Shown piece by piece: positions 35,480 through 44,357 of a stretch of DNA of 64,000 nt. Position 1 is the first letter of the stretch, and each line of letters opens with the position of its first letter. The notes under the pieces are model-generated. The model was not told where the DNA came from and searched no databases. It worked only from the letters and a program-made list of their open reading frames with translations. The DNA is from Allostella vacuolata (GTDB lineage: Bacteria; Pseudomonadota; Alphaproteobacteria; ATCC43930; Allostellaceae), in the NCBI GenBank assembly GCA_006739055.1, contig AP019702.1:496501-560500 (forward strand), written 5' to 3'. The position numbers were made by a program, and so were the translations under genes.

Positions 35480-35685
35480 CCGGCCGCCCCCGGCGGCGGC
35501 TCGTCCTTCCCCGGATCCAGCTTGCGACCGTCCATTGACCGGCCCGACCGGTCGGCGTCGTCGGCGTCCTTGGCGCGCTCGGTCTTCGTGCGTCCGAAGC
35601 GCGCGCGATTCTCCGCGGCATCGGCCTCCGCCTGGCGTCGGGCCGCCTGCTTGCGGAACCGGTTCAGGTTGACGACTTCGCCCAT
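35476..35685 (-). CDS. DUF4169 family protein
   Basis: 69 residues, MGEVVNLNRFRKQAARRQAE then ANRARFGRTK-type residues and LDGRKLD-like RSMDGRKLDP: the DUF4169 signature, a small charged protein found in most alphaproteobacteria and of unknown function. It is convergent with the PepSY gene, sharing four bases at the stops. GGGAGGGACC precedes the ATG. Confidence 0.88.
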   Translation of the reverse strand: MGEVVNLNRFRKQAARRQAEADAAENRARFGRTKTERAKDADDADRSGRSMDGRKLDPGKDEPPPGAAG

Positions 35686-35706
35686 GGTCCCTCCCGCGGC
35701 CGCCGG

Positions 35707-35735
35707 TTGGTCGACCGCCGCTTGGGGACTAGATT
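35707..35735 (+). promoter_or_regulatory. Candidate promoter of the asmA-like gene
   Basis: TTGGTC (35707-35712), 17-base spacer, TAGATT (35730-35735) in a small AT-rich patch. The leader to the ATG at 35835 would be about 93 bases. Confidence 0.45.
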
Positions 35736-35834
35736 AATCCCCGGCGATCCGGCATGCACGGATTCCAGGAATGGCGGGCCGGCGGGGCCCCTCGCCCCGT
35801 GGCGCAAGGCTCGGCAGCCCGAAGGGAGCAATCG

Positions 35835-38800
35835 ATGCGCAAAGTCCTGATCGGCGCGATCGCCGTCGTCGTCCTGCTCCTGGCCGCGGCCCTGCTGGCG
35901 CCGGGCTTCATCGACTGGAACCGGTACAAGGACCGCATCCAGGCCGAGGCGGAGGCGGCGACCGGGCGCAAGCTGACCATTGCCGGCGATATCCGCCTGT
36001 CGCTCCTGCCGTTCCCGCAGCTGCGCGTGCAGGACGTGCGCTTCGCCAATGCGCCCGGCGCCGCGGTGCCGGAGATGGCCAGCCTCAAGGCGCTGGAGGT
36101 CGACGTCGCATTCGGCCCGTTGCTGTCGGGCCAGGTGGAGACGACCCGGGTCACCCTGGTCGAGCCGGTGATCGAGCTGCAGACCCTGCCCGACGGCAGC
36201 GGCAACTGGGCGATGAAGCCGGCCGCGGCCCCGGCCGCCACGCCGGGGGCGCCCGGCGCGGCCACGCCGGCCGCAAGCGGCGGCGGGCTGCCGATCCGGC
36301 TCGGCAACGTCACCATCGACAACGGCACCGTCGTCTGGCGCGACGCCAGGGGCGGCACGGAGCGGATCGAGCGGATCCAGGTGCGAGCCTCGGCCGAGAC
36401 GCTGCAGGGGCCGTTCCGGGTGACCGGCGACATGGTCGTGCGCGGCAAGCCCGCCACCATCGACGCGGACGTTGCCCGCCTGGCACCGACCGGCACCACC
36501 CCGGTGCGGGTGTCGCTGCTGCTGAAGGAGGCGAAGGCGGGCCTGGTCCTGACCGCCAGCCTCGGGCCGGAGGCGCCGGCCCGCCGCATCGAGGGCACCG
36601 CCAAGCTCGAGGCGGAGAGCCTGGCGGGCCTGGTCGCGGCCCTGGCCGGGGCACCCGCCGGCCCGGCGCGGCCGATCACGGCCGACGTGACCTTCGTCGC
36701 CGAAGGCGACCGCTTCAAGGCGGATCCGCTGTCGGTGCGTATCGACGACACCAGCTTCGCCGGGCGCATCGAGGCCGCCCCGGACCGCAGCGGGCGGACG
36801 GCCATTGCCGCGGTGCTGTCGACCCCGCGCGTCGACATCGACAAGTGGCGGGCGCTCGCCGGCCCGGTGCCGACGTCGGCCGGGAAGGCCCCGGACCCCG
36901 CGCCGACGCCCGCACCGGCGGCCGGCGGGTTCGCCCTGCCGGCCGGCATCGCCGCGCGGATCGAGCTGGCGGCCGAAACCGTGGTGGCCCAGGGGCAGCA
37001 GGTGCGCAACGCCAGGCTGGTCGCCCGTCTCGCTGACGGCAAGGTGACGGTCGAGCGGGCAGCGGCCGAATTGCCCGGGCCCACCACCGTCGCCGTCTCC
37101 GGCACCCTGTCCGCGGTCCAGGGCCAGCCCAGCTTCGACGGCCGGGTGCAGGCCGATGCCCGCAGTCTGCGCACGCTGCTGGCCGCATACCGGGTGGCGC
37201 CCGCGGGCGTCTCGGCCGACCGTCTCGGCCGTGGCACCCTCCAGGCGCGGGTCAAGGCGACCCCCGCCATGGTCGAGGTCACGGAACTGGCGCTGGCGCT
37301 CGACGGGGCGAAGGCGACCGGCGGGGCGAGCCTGCGGCTGGCGGGCCCGGGCGCGGCCCGCCTCGGCGTCGGCGCCCGGCTGGCGGTCGACCGGCTCGAT
37401 CTCGATGCCTATCTGCGCCGTCCCGCCCCGCGAGCGGCGCCCCCGGCGGGCGCACCGGCGCCGGATGCGAAGGCCCCGGCCGCGATGGCGGACCCGGGCG
37501 TCGACCTCGACCTCGATCTGCGCGTCGGTCAGCTGATCGCCTATGGCAAGGCCGCGCGCGACGTGGTGCTGGCCGGCACCTACCAGGGCGGGGCGGTGAC
37601 GCTGCGCCAGGCGTCGGTCGGCGACTATGCCGGGGCCTCGGCCAGGATCGCCGGCACGGTGCGCGACCTGGGCCCGGCCGCCACCGTCGACCTGTCGCTG
37701 GAGGCGGGCGGCCGCGACCTGGGCCAGGTGTTGAGCCAGGGCGGGGTCGCCGCCCCGGCGCAGGCGCAGCAGCCCTTCTCGCTGGGCGGCAAGGTCACCG
37801 GCAACGCCGCCCGGCTGGCCGTCGATCTGGCCGCCCGCCTGGGCGACGGGCAGGCCAAGGTGACGGGCACGGTCGAGCCGCCGCGCGGCCTGCCGGGGGT
37901 GGCGCTCGCGATCGATGCCGGCCATCCCTCGACCGGGCGGCTGCTGTCGCAGCTGTCCCCCGGCTACCGGCCGCGCGGCGGCGACATCGGGCCCTTCCGG
38001 CTGGCGGCGCGCACCCGGGCCGACGGGTCGACGCTCTTCCTCGACGGCTTCTCGCTCGCCGCCGGGCCGGCCCGCCTGGAGGGCCCGGTGCGGATCGAGA
38101 CGGGTGGGCCGCGCCCGCGGCTGGTCGCGGACCTGACCGGCGGCGAGCTGTCGGTCGATGCCTTCCTGCCGGTCGAGGAGCGCGCCGGCCTGGCGCCGGA
38201 CACCTCGCCCGCGCGGCTGCTGCCCGGGGTGATGCTGGCCCAGGCGCGCCCGGCGCCCGCCCAGCGCCCGGCGCCGGCCCGGCCGGCCGAACGCTGGTCG
38301 AAGGCGCCGCTCGACCTGTCGGCGCTCCTGTCGGCCGACGCCGACGTCAAGCTGCGCGCCGCCAGCTTCCAGCAGGGGCGGTGGCTGGTGTCGCGGCCGG
38401 ACATCGCCGTGACCCTGGCAGATGGAACCCTGACGCTCGCCCGCTTCGCGGGCCAGGTCTATGGCGGCACGGCAGAGGTCACCGGCCGGCTGGTGGCCAG
38501 GGGCGTGCCCAGCGCACGCTTCGAGATGAAGGCGCAGAACGTCAATCTCGGCCAGGCGATCGATACCGGGCGCGCCGTGCGGCTGGTCGGCGGCCGCGCG
38601 CAGGCGAACCTGAGCGTGGAGACGACCGGGCGCAGCGTCTTCGACCTGGTGTCGGCCCTGGCCGGCCGGGGCGACCTCGACGTGCGCGACGGCGTGCTGC
38701 GCGGCCTCAACCTGTCGGCGGTCGCCGGCTCGCTGCAGACCACCGACCTGACCAAGCTGCCGAACATCCTGGGCCTGGTGCAGGAACTGGGGAAGGAGGG

Positions 38801-39197
38801 CGATACCCCGTTCTCGTCGCTCACCGCCAGCTACCGGATCGACAAGGGGGTGATCCGCAGCGACGACGTGAAGCTGTCGGCCGCCGGCTTCGGCGCCACC
38901 GGCACCACCGTCACCAGCCTGCCGGCCTGGACCACCGATACCAGGGTCGAGGCGCGGATCGCGACCAAGCCGGAGTCGGTGCCGGTCGGGGTGCGGCTGG
39001 AAGGGTCGATCGACGAGCCGCGCAAGATCTTCGACACCAACGCCCTGCAGACCTACCTCGCCCAGCGCGTCGGGCGGGGCGGCCTGCAACAGCTGCTGCC
39101 GGGGCTGCTGCCGCAGGGGCAGCCGGACCGGCCGGGCCAACCCCCGCAGCAGCAGCGCAACCCGCTCGAACTGCTGCCGGGGCTGCTCCGCCGCTAG
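35835..39197 (+). CDS. AsmA family protein
   Basis: 1120 residues. The N-terminal anchor (KVLIGAIAVVVLLLAAALLA) and following FIDWNRYKDRIQAEAEAATGRKLTIAGDI are classic AsmA. The bulk is repeated beta strands with Pro/Ala linkers, and the C-terminus carries GDLDVRDGVLRGLNLSAVAGSLQTTDL. AsmA-like proteins are long periplasmic bridges that move phospholipid between the membranes. Start ATG 35835 with GGGAGCAATCG before it. It is monocistronic; the pirin gene is convergent four bases downstream. Confidence 0.93.
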   Translation: MRKVLIGAIAVVVLLLAAALLAPGFIDWNRYKDRIQAEAEAATGRKLTIAGDIRLSLLPFPQLRVQDVRFANAPGAAVPEMASLKALEVDVAFGPLLSGQVETTRVTLVEPVIELQTLPDGSGNWAMKPAAAPAATPGAPGAATPAASGGGLPIRLGNVTIDNGTVVWRDARGGTERIERIQVRASAETLQGPFRVTGDMVVRGKPATIDADVARLAPTGTTPVRVSLLLKEAKAGLVLTASLGPEAPARRIEGTAKLEAESLAGLVAALAGAPAGPARPITADVTFVAEGDRFKADPLSVRIDDTSFAGRIEAAPDRSGRTAIAAVLSTPRVDIDKWRALAGPVPTSAGKAPDPAPTPAPAAGGFALPAGIAARIELAAETVVAQGQQVRNARLVARLADGKVTVERAAAELPGPTTVAVSGTLSAVQGQPSFDGRVQADARSLRTLLAAYRVAPAGVSADRLGRGTLQARVKATPAMVEVTELALALDGAKATGGASLRLAGPGAARLGVGARLAVDRLDLDAYLRRPAPRAAPPAGAPAPDAKAPAAMADPGVDLDLDLRVGQLIAYGKAARDVVLAGTYQGGAVTLRQASVGDYAGASARIAGTVRDLGPAATVDLSLEAGGRDLGQVLSQGGVAAPAQAQQPFSLGGKVTGNAARLAVDLAARLGDGQAKVTGTVEPPRGLPGVALAIDAGHPSTGRLLSQLSPGYRPRGGDIGPFRLAARTRADGSTLFLDGFSLAAGPARLEGPVRIETGGPRPRLVADLTGGELSVDAFLPVEERAGLAPDTSPARLLPGVMLAQARPAPAQRPAPARPAERWSKAPLDLSALLSADADVKLRAASFQQGRWLVSRPDIAVTLADGTLTLARFAGQVYGGTAEVTGRLVARGVPSARFEMKAQNVNLGQAIDTGRAVRLVGGRAQANLSVETTGRSVFDLVSALAGRGDLDVRDGVLRGLNLSAVAGSLQTTDLTKLPNILGLVQELGKEGDTPFSSLTASYRIDKGVIRSDDVKLSAAGFGATGTTVTSLPAWTTDTRVEARIATKPESVPVGVRLEGSIDEPRKIFDTNALQTYLAQRVGRGGLQQLLPGLLPQGQPDRPGQPPQQQRNPLELLPGLLRR

Positions 39198-39201
39198 CCC
39201 C

Positions 39202-39846
39202 TCAAGGCACGTCGACCAGGACCACCCCGTCGCGGGCGTCGATCGCCTCGCCGTCGACCGTGAACCGGCCGCTGGGCGCCACCAGGTAGGCATGGCGGCC
39301 GGCCGCCACGGTGTAGTCCAGGGTCTGCCCGGCCAGCACCGTGGCGCCGAGCACGGCCGCGTCCTGGTGGATCGGCAGCGCGTCCTCGTCGCCCGGCCGG
39401 CCGGAGGCGAGCGTGACCCACAGGCCGGCGCGGTCGCCCTTGGGGAAGGGCCTGGCGGCCCAGCGCGGGGCGACGCCACGGGCTGCCGGCTCGATCCAGA
39501 TCTGGAAGATCGTGGTCGCCTCGTCCTCCTGGTTGAACTCGGCATGGCGGATGCCGGTGCCGGCCGACATCACCTGCACGTCGCCCGCCTCCGTCCGGCC
39601 GCGGTTGCCGAGGCTGTCCTCATGGGTGATCGCGCCCTGCCGGACATAGGTGATGATCTCCATGTCGCGGTGGGGGTGGGGCGGGAAGCCGGTGCCGGGC
39701 TGGATCTCGTCGTCGTTCCACACCCTGAGCGCGCCGACATTCATGCGGGAGCGGTCGAAATACTCCCCGAAGGAGAAATGATGCCGCGCATTGAGCCAGT
39801 CGTTGCGGAAGCGGCCGAGCGAGGCGAAGGGACGGCGTTCGATCAT
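39202..39846 (-). CDS. Pirin family protein
   Basis: 214 residues. The pirin pattern is clear: SFGEYFDRSRMNVGALRVWNDDEI, then the metal-binding PHPHRDMEIITYV (two His) and SAGTGIRHAEFN (His), with an Asp/Glu as further ligand. Bacterial members such as YhhW have quercetin 2,3-dioxygenase activity. A perfect AGGAGGTG ribosome binding site stands before ATG 39846, so the upstream extension to 39936 is not used. It is divergent from the VWA gene. Confidence 0.93.
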   Translation of the reverse strand: MIERRPFASLGRFRNDWLNARHHFSFGEYFDRSRMNVGALRVWNDDEIQPGTGFPPHPHRDMEIITYVRQGAITHEDSLGNRGRTEAGDVQVMSAGTGIRHAEFNQEDEATTIFQIWIEPAARGVAPRWAARPFPKGDRAGLWVTLASGRPGDEDALPIHQDAAVLGATVLAGQTLDYTVAAGRHAYLVAPSGRFTVDGEAIDARDGVVLVDVP

Positions 39847-39944
39847 GGTGCACCTCCTGTTGGCGATGGACTGCCCACCGCGTTGAGGCGGAATATGGCG
39901 CGAAACGACGCTTAGCATAATCTGGCCATCATGCACCGAATTGT

Positions 39945-39990
39945 CTCTTAAGAGTGTTCAATGCGAGAATGAACCACCGATCAGCGGTGG
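39945..39990. promoter_or_regulatory. Palindrome and hairpin in the pirin/VWA divergent region
   Basis: CTCTTAAGAG at 39945-39954 is a perfect 10-bp palindrome, and CCACCG-ATCAG-CGGTGG at 39974-39990 is a perfect six-base stem. The area is AT-rich for this genome. Either could be a regulator site for one of the divergent genes; no specific regulator suggested. Confidence 0.35.
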
Positions 39991-40027
39991 ACGACGGACA
40001 GGCAGGGTCAAAAGGGGGGATCGGTCG

Positions 40028-41392
40028 ATGCGCCTGATGTTGCGGTATCTCACGCTCCTGCTCTCGTTCGCGGCGGCCGTTCCGGCCGCAGCCCAGCCTG
40101 CATCGCCGACGGCGGCCGAGACCCCCGTCCTGCTGATCCTGGACGCATCGGGTTCGATGAACCGTCCGGCCGGGACCGCTCCCAAGATCGCCGTCGCCAA
40201 GGGGGTGGTGCGCGACCTGCTGGGGGCCTGGCCGGCGGGCCGGCCGGTCGGCATGACGCTCTATGGCCATCGCCGGCCGCGCGACTGTTCCGACATCGAG
40301 CAGGTGCGGCCGATCGGCGCCATCGACCGGGCCGAGGCGGCGCGGCTCCAGGCACTGGTCGGCGGGCTGACGGCGCGCGGCGAGACGCCGATCGCGCGTG
40401 CCCTGACCGATGCCATTCCCGCCTTCGGCGGCCGCCGGGGCCGGATCATCCTGGTGACGGACGGCAAGGAGGAGTGTGGCGGCGATGTCTGCGCGGCGGC
40501 CGACGCGCTGGCCCAGGCCGGGGTGGACCTGACGGTGGACATCGTCGGCTTCGACCTGCGTCCGGAAGAGCGGGCCTCGCTGCAATGCGTGACCGAGCGC
40601 ACGGGCGGCCGCTATTTCGACGCCCGCGACCGCGACGGGCTGCAGGCGGCGCTGGGTGCGGCCACGGCCGGCCCCGACCTGGCGACCCTGGAAGTGAACG
40701 TCACCGAATCCGGCCGCCGCCCGACCGAGGCCGCGCGCGTCACCATCGACGGCGGCACCCATGCGGGGCTCGCCCTGACCGGCAACCCGGTCCGCTACCA
40801 GCTGGCGCCCGGCCGCTACCGGGTCACGGCGCAGCTCGCCAACGGCCCCGTCTCCGCCCCGGTCGAGGTGGCGCTGGCGCGGGGCGAACTGGTCCGGCGG
40901 ACGATCGATATCGGCAGCGGCACCATCGTCGTGGCGCTCGTCGCCGCCGACGGCCGGCCGATCCCGCGCGGGCCGCAGGTACAGCTGCGCGAGGGCGAGC
41001 GGCTGATCGGCGCGCTCAACGAGGACCGGGCCCGGTTCCAGGCGCCGCCCGGGCGCTACACCATCCGGGTCCAGCTCACCACCGGCGCGTTCGAGGACCA
41101 CGCCGTGGAGATCCGCGGCGGCGAGACGGTGGAGCAGAAGCTGGTGGCCGAGATCGGCACGGTCGAGGTCACCGTGGCCGGCCGCTTCGCTGTTGGCCGG
41201 CAGCCGTTTCCCTATGTAGAATTGCAGAAGGACGGGCGCTTCGCGGCGGCATTGGCAGACAATCCGGCGAGGTTCGTCCTGTTTGCCGGCCGATATGTGG
41301 CCGGCGTGCGGGTAGATGGGGGTCTGGTCGCTGCGACGCCGGTCGAGGTGCGTGGCGGGCAGGTCAGCGTGGTGCCGATCGCGGTGCCGTGA
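40028..41392 (+). CDS. Secreted VWA-domain protein with repeated beta domains
   Basis: 454 residues: a signal peptide (about 1-24, cut after PAAAQ), a von Willebrand A domain with the metal site DASGSMN near residue 43 and VTDGKEECGG (two Cys), then three beta-rich repeats of about 80-95 residues (each with a PGRYRVTAQL or PPGRYTIRVQL or AGRYVAGVRV strand). The VWA fold binds a partner through Mg2+. Probably periplasmic. ATG 40028 starts the signal peptide. A glycosyltransferase gene follows 12 bases later. Confidence 0.82.
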   Translation: MRLMLRYLTLLLSFAAAVPAAAQPASPTAAETPVLLILDASGSMNRPAGTAPKIAVAKGVVRDLLGAWPAGRPVGMTLYGHRRPRDCSDIEQVRPIGAIDRAEAARLQALVGGLTARGETPIARALTDAIPAFGGRRGRIILVTDGKEECGGDVCAAADALAQAGVDLTVDIVGFDLRPEERASLQCVTERTGGRYFDARDRDGLQAALGAATAGPDLATLEVNVTESGRRPTEAARVTIDGGTHAGLALTGNPVRYQLAPGRYRVTAQLANGPVSAPVEVALARGELVRRTIDIGSGTIVVALVAADGRPIPRGPQVQLREGERLIGALNEDRARFQAPPGRYTIRVQLTTGAFEDHAVEIRGGETVEQKLVAEIGTVEVTVAGRFAVGRQPFPYVELQKDGRFAAALADNPARFVLFAGRYVAGVRVDGGLVAATPVEVRGGQVSVVPIAVP

Positions 41393-41404
41393 CGAGGTCA
41401 ACTG

Positions 41405-42400
41405 ATGGAGCGCATGCGGTTCACGGTTTCCATCGCACGGGGCGCAAGGATTTTCATCGAGATCGCCGAGGCTCTGGCCAGCGCCCTGGCCGAGCTCGGC
41501 CATGACGTCCGCACCGGCGTCCTGTTGCCCGATCGCCGCAACATCGTGCTGGCGGTCAACGACCTGTCGATCGACGAGTTCGCGACCCTGCCGCCGGGCA
41601 GCATCCTCTACAACATGGAGCAGCTGGCAGGCATGGAGGGTGGGCTCGCATATGTCGAGCGATGCCGGACCGTCCGCGATGTCGAATGGTGGGACTACAG
41701 CATCGGCAACATGCACTATCTGGCGCGGCACGGGGTGCCGCTGGCGGCGCGATGGGTGCCGCTGGGGTTCGCGGAACCCTTGAACCGGATCCGCAACGCG
41801 CCGGAGCCGGACATCGACGTGCTCTTCGTCGGCTTGATCACCCCGCGCCGCCGGCCGGTGCTGGAGCTCCTGCAGCGCCATTGCCGCTGCATGATCGTCC
41901 AAGGGAAGTTCGGCGAGGAGCGGGATGCCCTGATCGCCCGGTCCAAGATCGTCCTCAACATCCACTCCATGAACTCGCATATCCTGGAGATCGTGCGGGT
42001 CCTCTACCTGGTGGCGAACGGCAAGGCGGTGGTGTCCGAACGCAACCCGACGACCGAGGTGGCGCCGTGGCTGGAGCGGGCGATCGCGACCGCCCCTTAC
42101 GAGCGCCTGGCGCTGGAATGCCTGAAGCTCCTGGCCGACGAGCCGCGGCGGCGGGCCCTGGCGGACGCCGCCCTGGGGCACGCCCGGGCCGCGCCGATGA
42201 CGGAGGTGCTGGCGGCCGTCCTGCGCCGCGGCCCGCCCGGGCCGGAGGCCGCTCGCATCAGCGATAAGCATCGGCCATTGCCGCCAGTTCGGCCGCGATC
42301 CGCGGGCGCCATGCGACCGGCCGCAGCAACTCCGCCCCAGGGCCGAGCCAGCGCACCAGTTCCAGCACCAGGCCCGGATCGACTTCGCCATAGGTCATGA
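41405..42400 (+). CDS. Glycosyltransferase-like protein (GT-B fold, CgeB-type)
   Basis: 331 residues. The C-terminal half shows RRRPVLELLQRHCRCMIVQGKFGEERDALIARSKIVLNIH and HILEIVRVLYLVANGKAVVSE, the sugar-nucleotide-binding pattern of CgeB/GT4-like glycosyltransferases. After about residue 280 it becomes Pro/Arg-rich and runs for 143 bases antisense through the convergent YafY gene (42258-42400), as if the original stop had been lost. Donor and acceptor unknown. Start at ATG 41405, 12 bases after the VWA gene. Confidence 0.75.
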   Translation: MERMRFTVSIARGARIFIEIAEALASALAELGHDVRTGVLLPDRRNIVLAVNDLSIDEFATLPPGSILYNMEQLAGMEGGLAYVERCRTVRDVEWWDYSIGNMHYLARHGVPLAARWVPLGFAEPLNRIRNAPEPDIDVLFVGLITPRRRPVLELLQRHCRCMIVQGKFGEERDALIARSKIVLNIHSMNSHILEIVRVLYLVANGKAVVSERNPTTEVAPWLERAIATAPYERLALECLKLLADEPRRRALADAALGHARAAPMTEVLAAVLRRGPPGPEAARISDKHRPLPPVRPRSAGAMRPAAATPPQGRASAPVPAPGPDRLRHRS

Positions 42401-43259
42401 CGATGCTGTCGCCGTCGGCGGCGAAGCCGGCGAAGCGGTAGAGCCAGTCGGCCTGCAGGCGGCGGGCCTGGTCCGGGCGCATGCGGATGGCGACCGGGCT
42501 GGATCGCGCCCATTGGCCCATCGCGTCGGCGAGCCAGGCGCGGCCCAGGTGGCGGCGCACGTCGAACCCGCCGTCGCCGCGGTAGCGGAAGCCGGTGGCG
42601 GCGATCGCCACCACCCGGTCGGCGCGCCAGAAGCGCTGGCGCCGGTCCTCGCGCCGGCCGATCAGGTACCAGCGGTCGCGATCCCAGATCACCCCTTCGG
42701 GCTCGGCCTCGATCTCCGGCGCCGGGTGCGCCTGATAGGGGGAATGGTAGGTGAGCCGGACCAGCACCCGGTCGAGGATGGCGGCCATGAAGACTTCGAC
42801 CGCCTTGGCCGCGGCCGGGCCCGGCGCGTTGCCGGCATCCGGCTCCGGATGGAACAGGTCGTCGGCCGCGCGCTCGAACCCGACCAGCCGGCGCGTCTCG
42901 GCGGCCAGCGGGCGCAGGCGGGCGGGCAGGGCGGCGGCCAGCTTGCGCTCCGCCGCGTCGAGCGCGGCCGGGAAGGGCGGGACCTTCAGGCCGCGCGCCA
43001 GCGCCAGCGCCAGCAGGCTGGCGACGGCCTCTTCGCGGGTGAAGGCGACCGGCGGCAGGAAATAGCCCTCCAGCAGCCGGTAGCCGCCGGCGGCCCCCCG
43101 CTCCGCATAGAGCGGCACGCCGGTCGCCCCCAGCATCTCGACATCGCGATAGATGGTCCGCACGGAGACCTCGAAGCGCTCCGCCAGGGTGGCCGCGGTG
43201 ACGGTGCCGCCGTCGCTCAGCAGCAGCAGGATGGCGAAGGCGCGCTCGATCCGGGTCAT
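42258..43259 (-). CDS. YafY family transcriptional regulator (HTH-WYL)
   Basis: 333 residues. An N-terminal winged helix (TRIERAFAILLLLSDGGTVTAATLAERFEVSVRTIYRDVEML) is followed by the WYL domain with WYLIGRREDRRQRFWRADRV. WYL proteins bind small ligands or nucleic acid and usually repress nearby genes. Start ATG 43259; the extension to 43427 overlaps the divergent promoter. It is divergent from a VOC gene, and the 124-base gap holds a perfect inverted repeat that is probably its operator. Its last 143 bases overlap the glycosyltransferase gene. Confidence 0.93.
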   Translation of the reverse strand: MTRIERAFAILLLLSDGGTVTAATLAERFEVSVRTIYRDVEMLGATGVPLYAERGAAGGYRLLEGYFLPPVAFTREEAVASLLALALARGLKVPPFPAALDAAERKLAAALPARLRPLAAETRRLVGFERAADDLFHPEPDAGNAPGPAAAKAVEVFMAAILDRVLVRLTYHSPYQAHPAPEIEAEPEGVIWDRDRWYLIGRREDRRQRFWRADRVVAIAATGFRYRGDGGFDVRRHLGRAWLADAMGQWARSSPVAIRMRPDQARRLQADWLYRFAGFAADGDSIVMTYGEVDPGLVLELVRWLGPGAELLRPVAWRPRIAAELAAMADAYR

Positions 43260-43322
43260 CCGCGATAGCTGACAAGCCTTGGTGCGGCGGCGCAATATTT
43301 TCCTGCACGGATGCAGCCATAC

Positions 43323-43340
43323 CTGACATGGGGCTGTCAG
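43323..43340. promoter_or_regulatory. Probable YafY operator (CTGACA-N6-TGTCAG)
   Basis: A perfect inverted repeat of six-base arms at 43323-43328 and 43335-43340 in the divergent yafY/VOC region. A half-site-like CTGACA also appears at about 43269. It lies 43 bases before the VOC gene's ATG. Confidence 0.6.
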
Positions 43341-43383
43341 TTGGCGGGCTTTAGGCTGGCGCCGTTCGACAACGGAGGAACCC

Positions 43384-43761
43384 ATGCTCGACCATTTCTC
43401 GATCGGCGTCCGCGACATCGCCCGCACCCGGCGCTTCTACGACGCGGCGCTGGCGCCGCTCGGCTACCGTTGCCTGTCCGAAGGGGCGGATTCGCTCGGC
43501 TACGGCGCCGACCGGGTGGTGCTGTGGATCTCGCAGACCGACCATCCGGTGCCGGCGGACATGCGCTCCGGCCTGCATTTCTGCTTCGCGGCCCCGGATC
43601 GCCCGAGCGTCGACCGCTTCCATGCGGCCGGGCTTGCCGCCGGCGGCCAGGACAATGGCCTGCCGGGGGTGCGGGCGGACTATTCCGAGAACTACTATGC
43701 CGCCTTCGCCATCGACCCGGACGGCTACCGGGTGGAGGCCTATTGCGGCACGGAAGGCTGA
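43384..43761 (+). CDS. VOC family protein (glyoxalase/bleomycin-resistance fold)
   Basis: 125 residues. LDHFSIGVRDIARTRRFYDAALAPLGY at the N-terminus and FAIDPDGYRVEAYC at the end are the VOC superfamily pattern (two beta-alpha-beta-beta-beta modules). Family members are dioxygenases, isomerases or drug-binding proteins. It is divergent from the YafY regulator, a common arrangement in which the regulator controls the VOC gene. AACGGAGGAACCC gives a good ribosome binding site. Confidence 0.92.
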   Translation: MLDHFSIGVRDIARTRRFYDAALAPLGYRCLSEGADSLGYGADRVVLWISQTDHPVPADMRSGLHFCFAAPDRPSVDRFHAAGLAAGGQDNGLPGVRADYSENYYAAFAIDPDGYRVEAYCGTEG

Positions 43762-43780
43762 CGGGGGAAGGGCCAGGCGG

Positions 43781-44344
43781 ATGAACCGCGAGATCGTCTG
43801 GGAGCGTACCGGCCCGATGGGGCTGGAGCATCTCGTTCTCTCCGCCGGCTCCGACCGGGTCGATGCCGACGGGGTCGTCGTCATCGACACGGGCGGGGGC
43901 GACGTCGTCCGCCTGCGCTACGCGATCCGGCTCGGGCCGGACTGGCGGACCCGCTCGGCCGAGCTGGCGCTCGACCGCGGCGGGCCGGCCCGCACCCTGT
44001 CGATCGCGCGGACCGGCGAGCGCTGGTCGGTCGACGGCGTGGCGCGGTCCGATCTCGACGGCGCCTTCGACATCGACATCGCCGGCACGCCCTTCACCAA
44101 CGCCATGCCGCTGCGCCGGCTGGCCCTGGTGCCGGGCGTGCCGGCGCCGATCCGGGTCGTCTATGTCGGGCTGCCGGCCCTGAACGTGGCCCCGGCCGAG
44201 CAGGACTATACCCGCCTCGGCGAGGGCCGCTTCCGCTACCGCGGGCTCGGCACCGGTTTCGAGGCGGTGATCACTGCCGATGCCGACGGCATCGTCGTCG
44301 ACTACCCGCCGATCTGGCGGCGGCGAGCCGGGCGGCCGTCCTGA
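43781..44344 (+). CDS. Putative glycolipid-binding domain-containing protein
   Basis: 187 residues. It starts MNREIVWERTGPMGLEHLVL, and later has VVYVGLPALNVAPAEQDYTRLGEGRFRYRGLGTGFEAVITAD, a pattern of the putative glycolipid-binding family (PF06475). Largely beta. It follows the VOC gene by 19 bases and is likely in the same YafY-controlled unit. Function in this family is only predicted. It converges with the next operon (13 bases between stops). Confidence 0.8.
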   Translation: MNREIVWERTGPMGLEHLVLSAGSDRVDADGVVVIDTGGGDVVRLRYAIRLGPDWRTRSAELALDRGGPARTLSIARTGERWSVDGVARSDLDGAFDIDIAGTPFTNAMPLRRLALVPGVPAPIRVVYVGLPALNVAPAEQDYTRLGEGRFRYRGLGTGFEAVITADADGIVVDYPPIWRRRAGRPS

Positions 44345-44357
44345 AGGGCGGCCGCCG

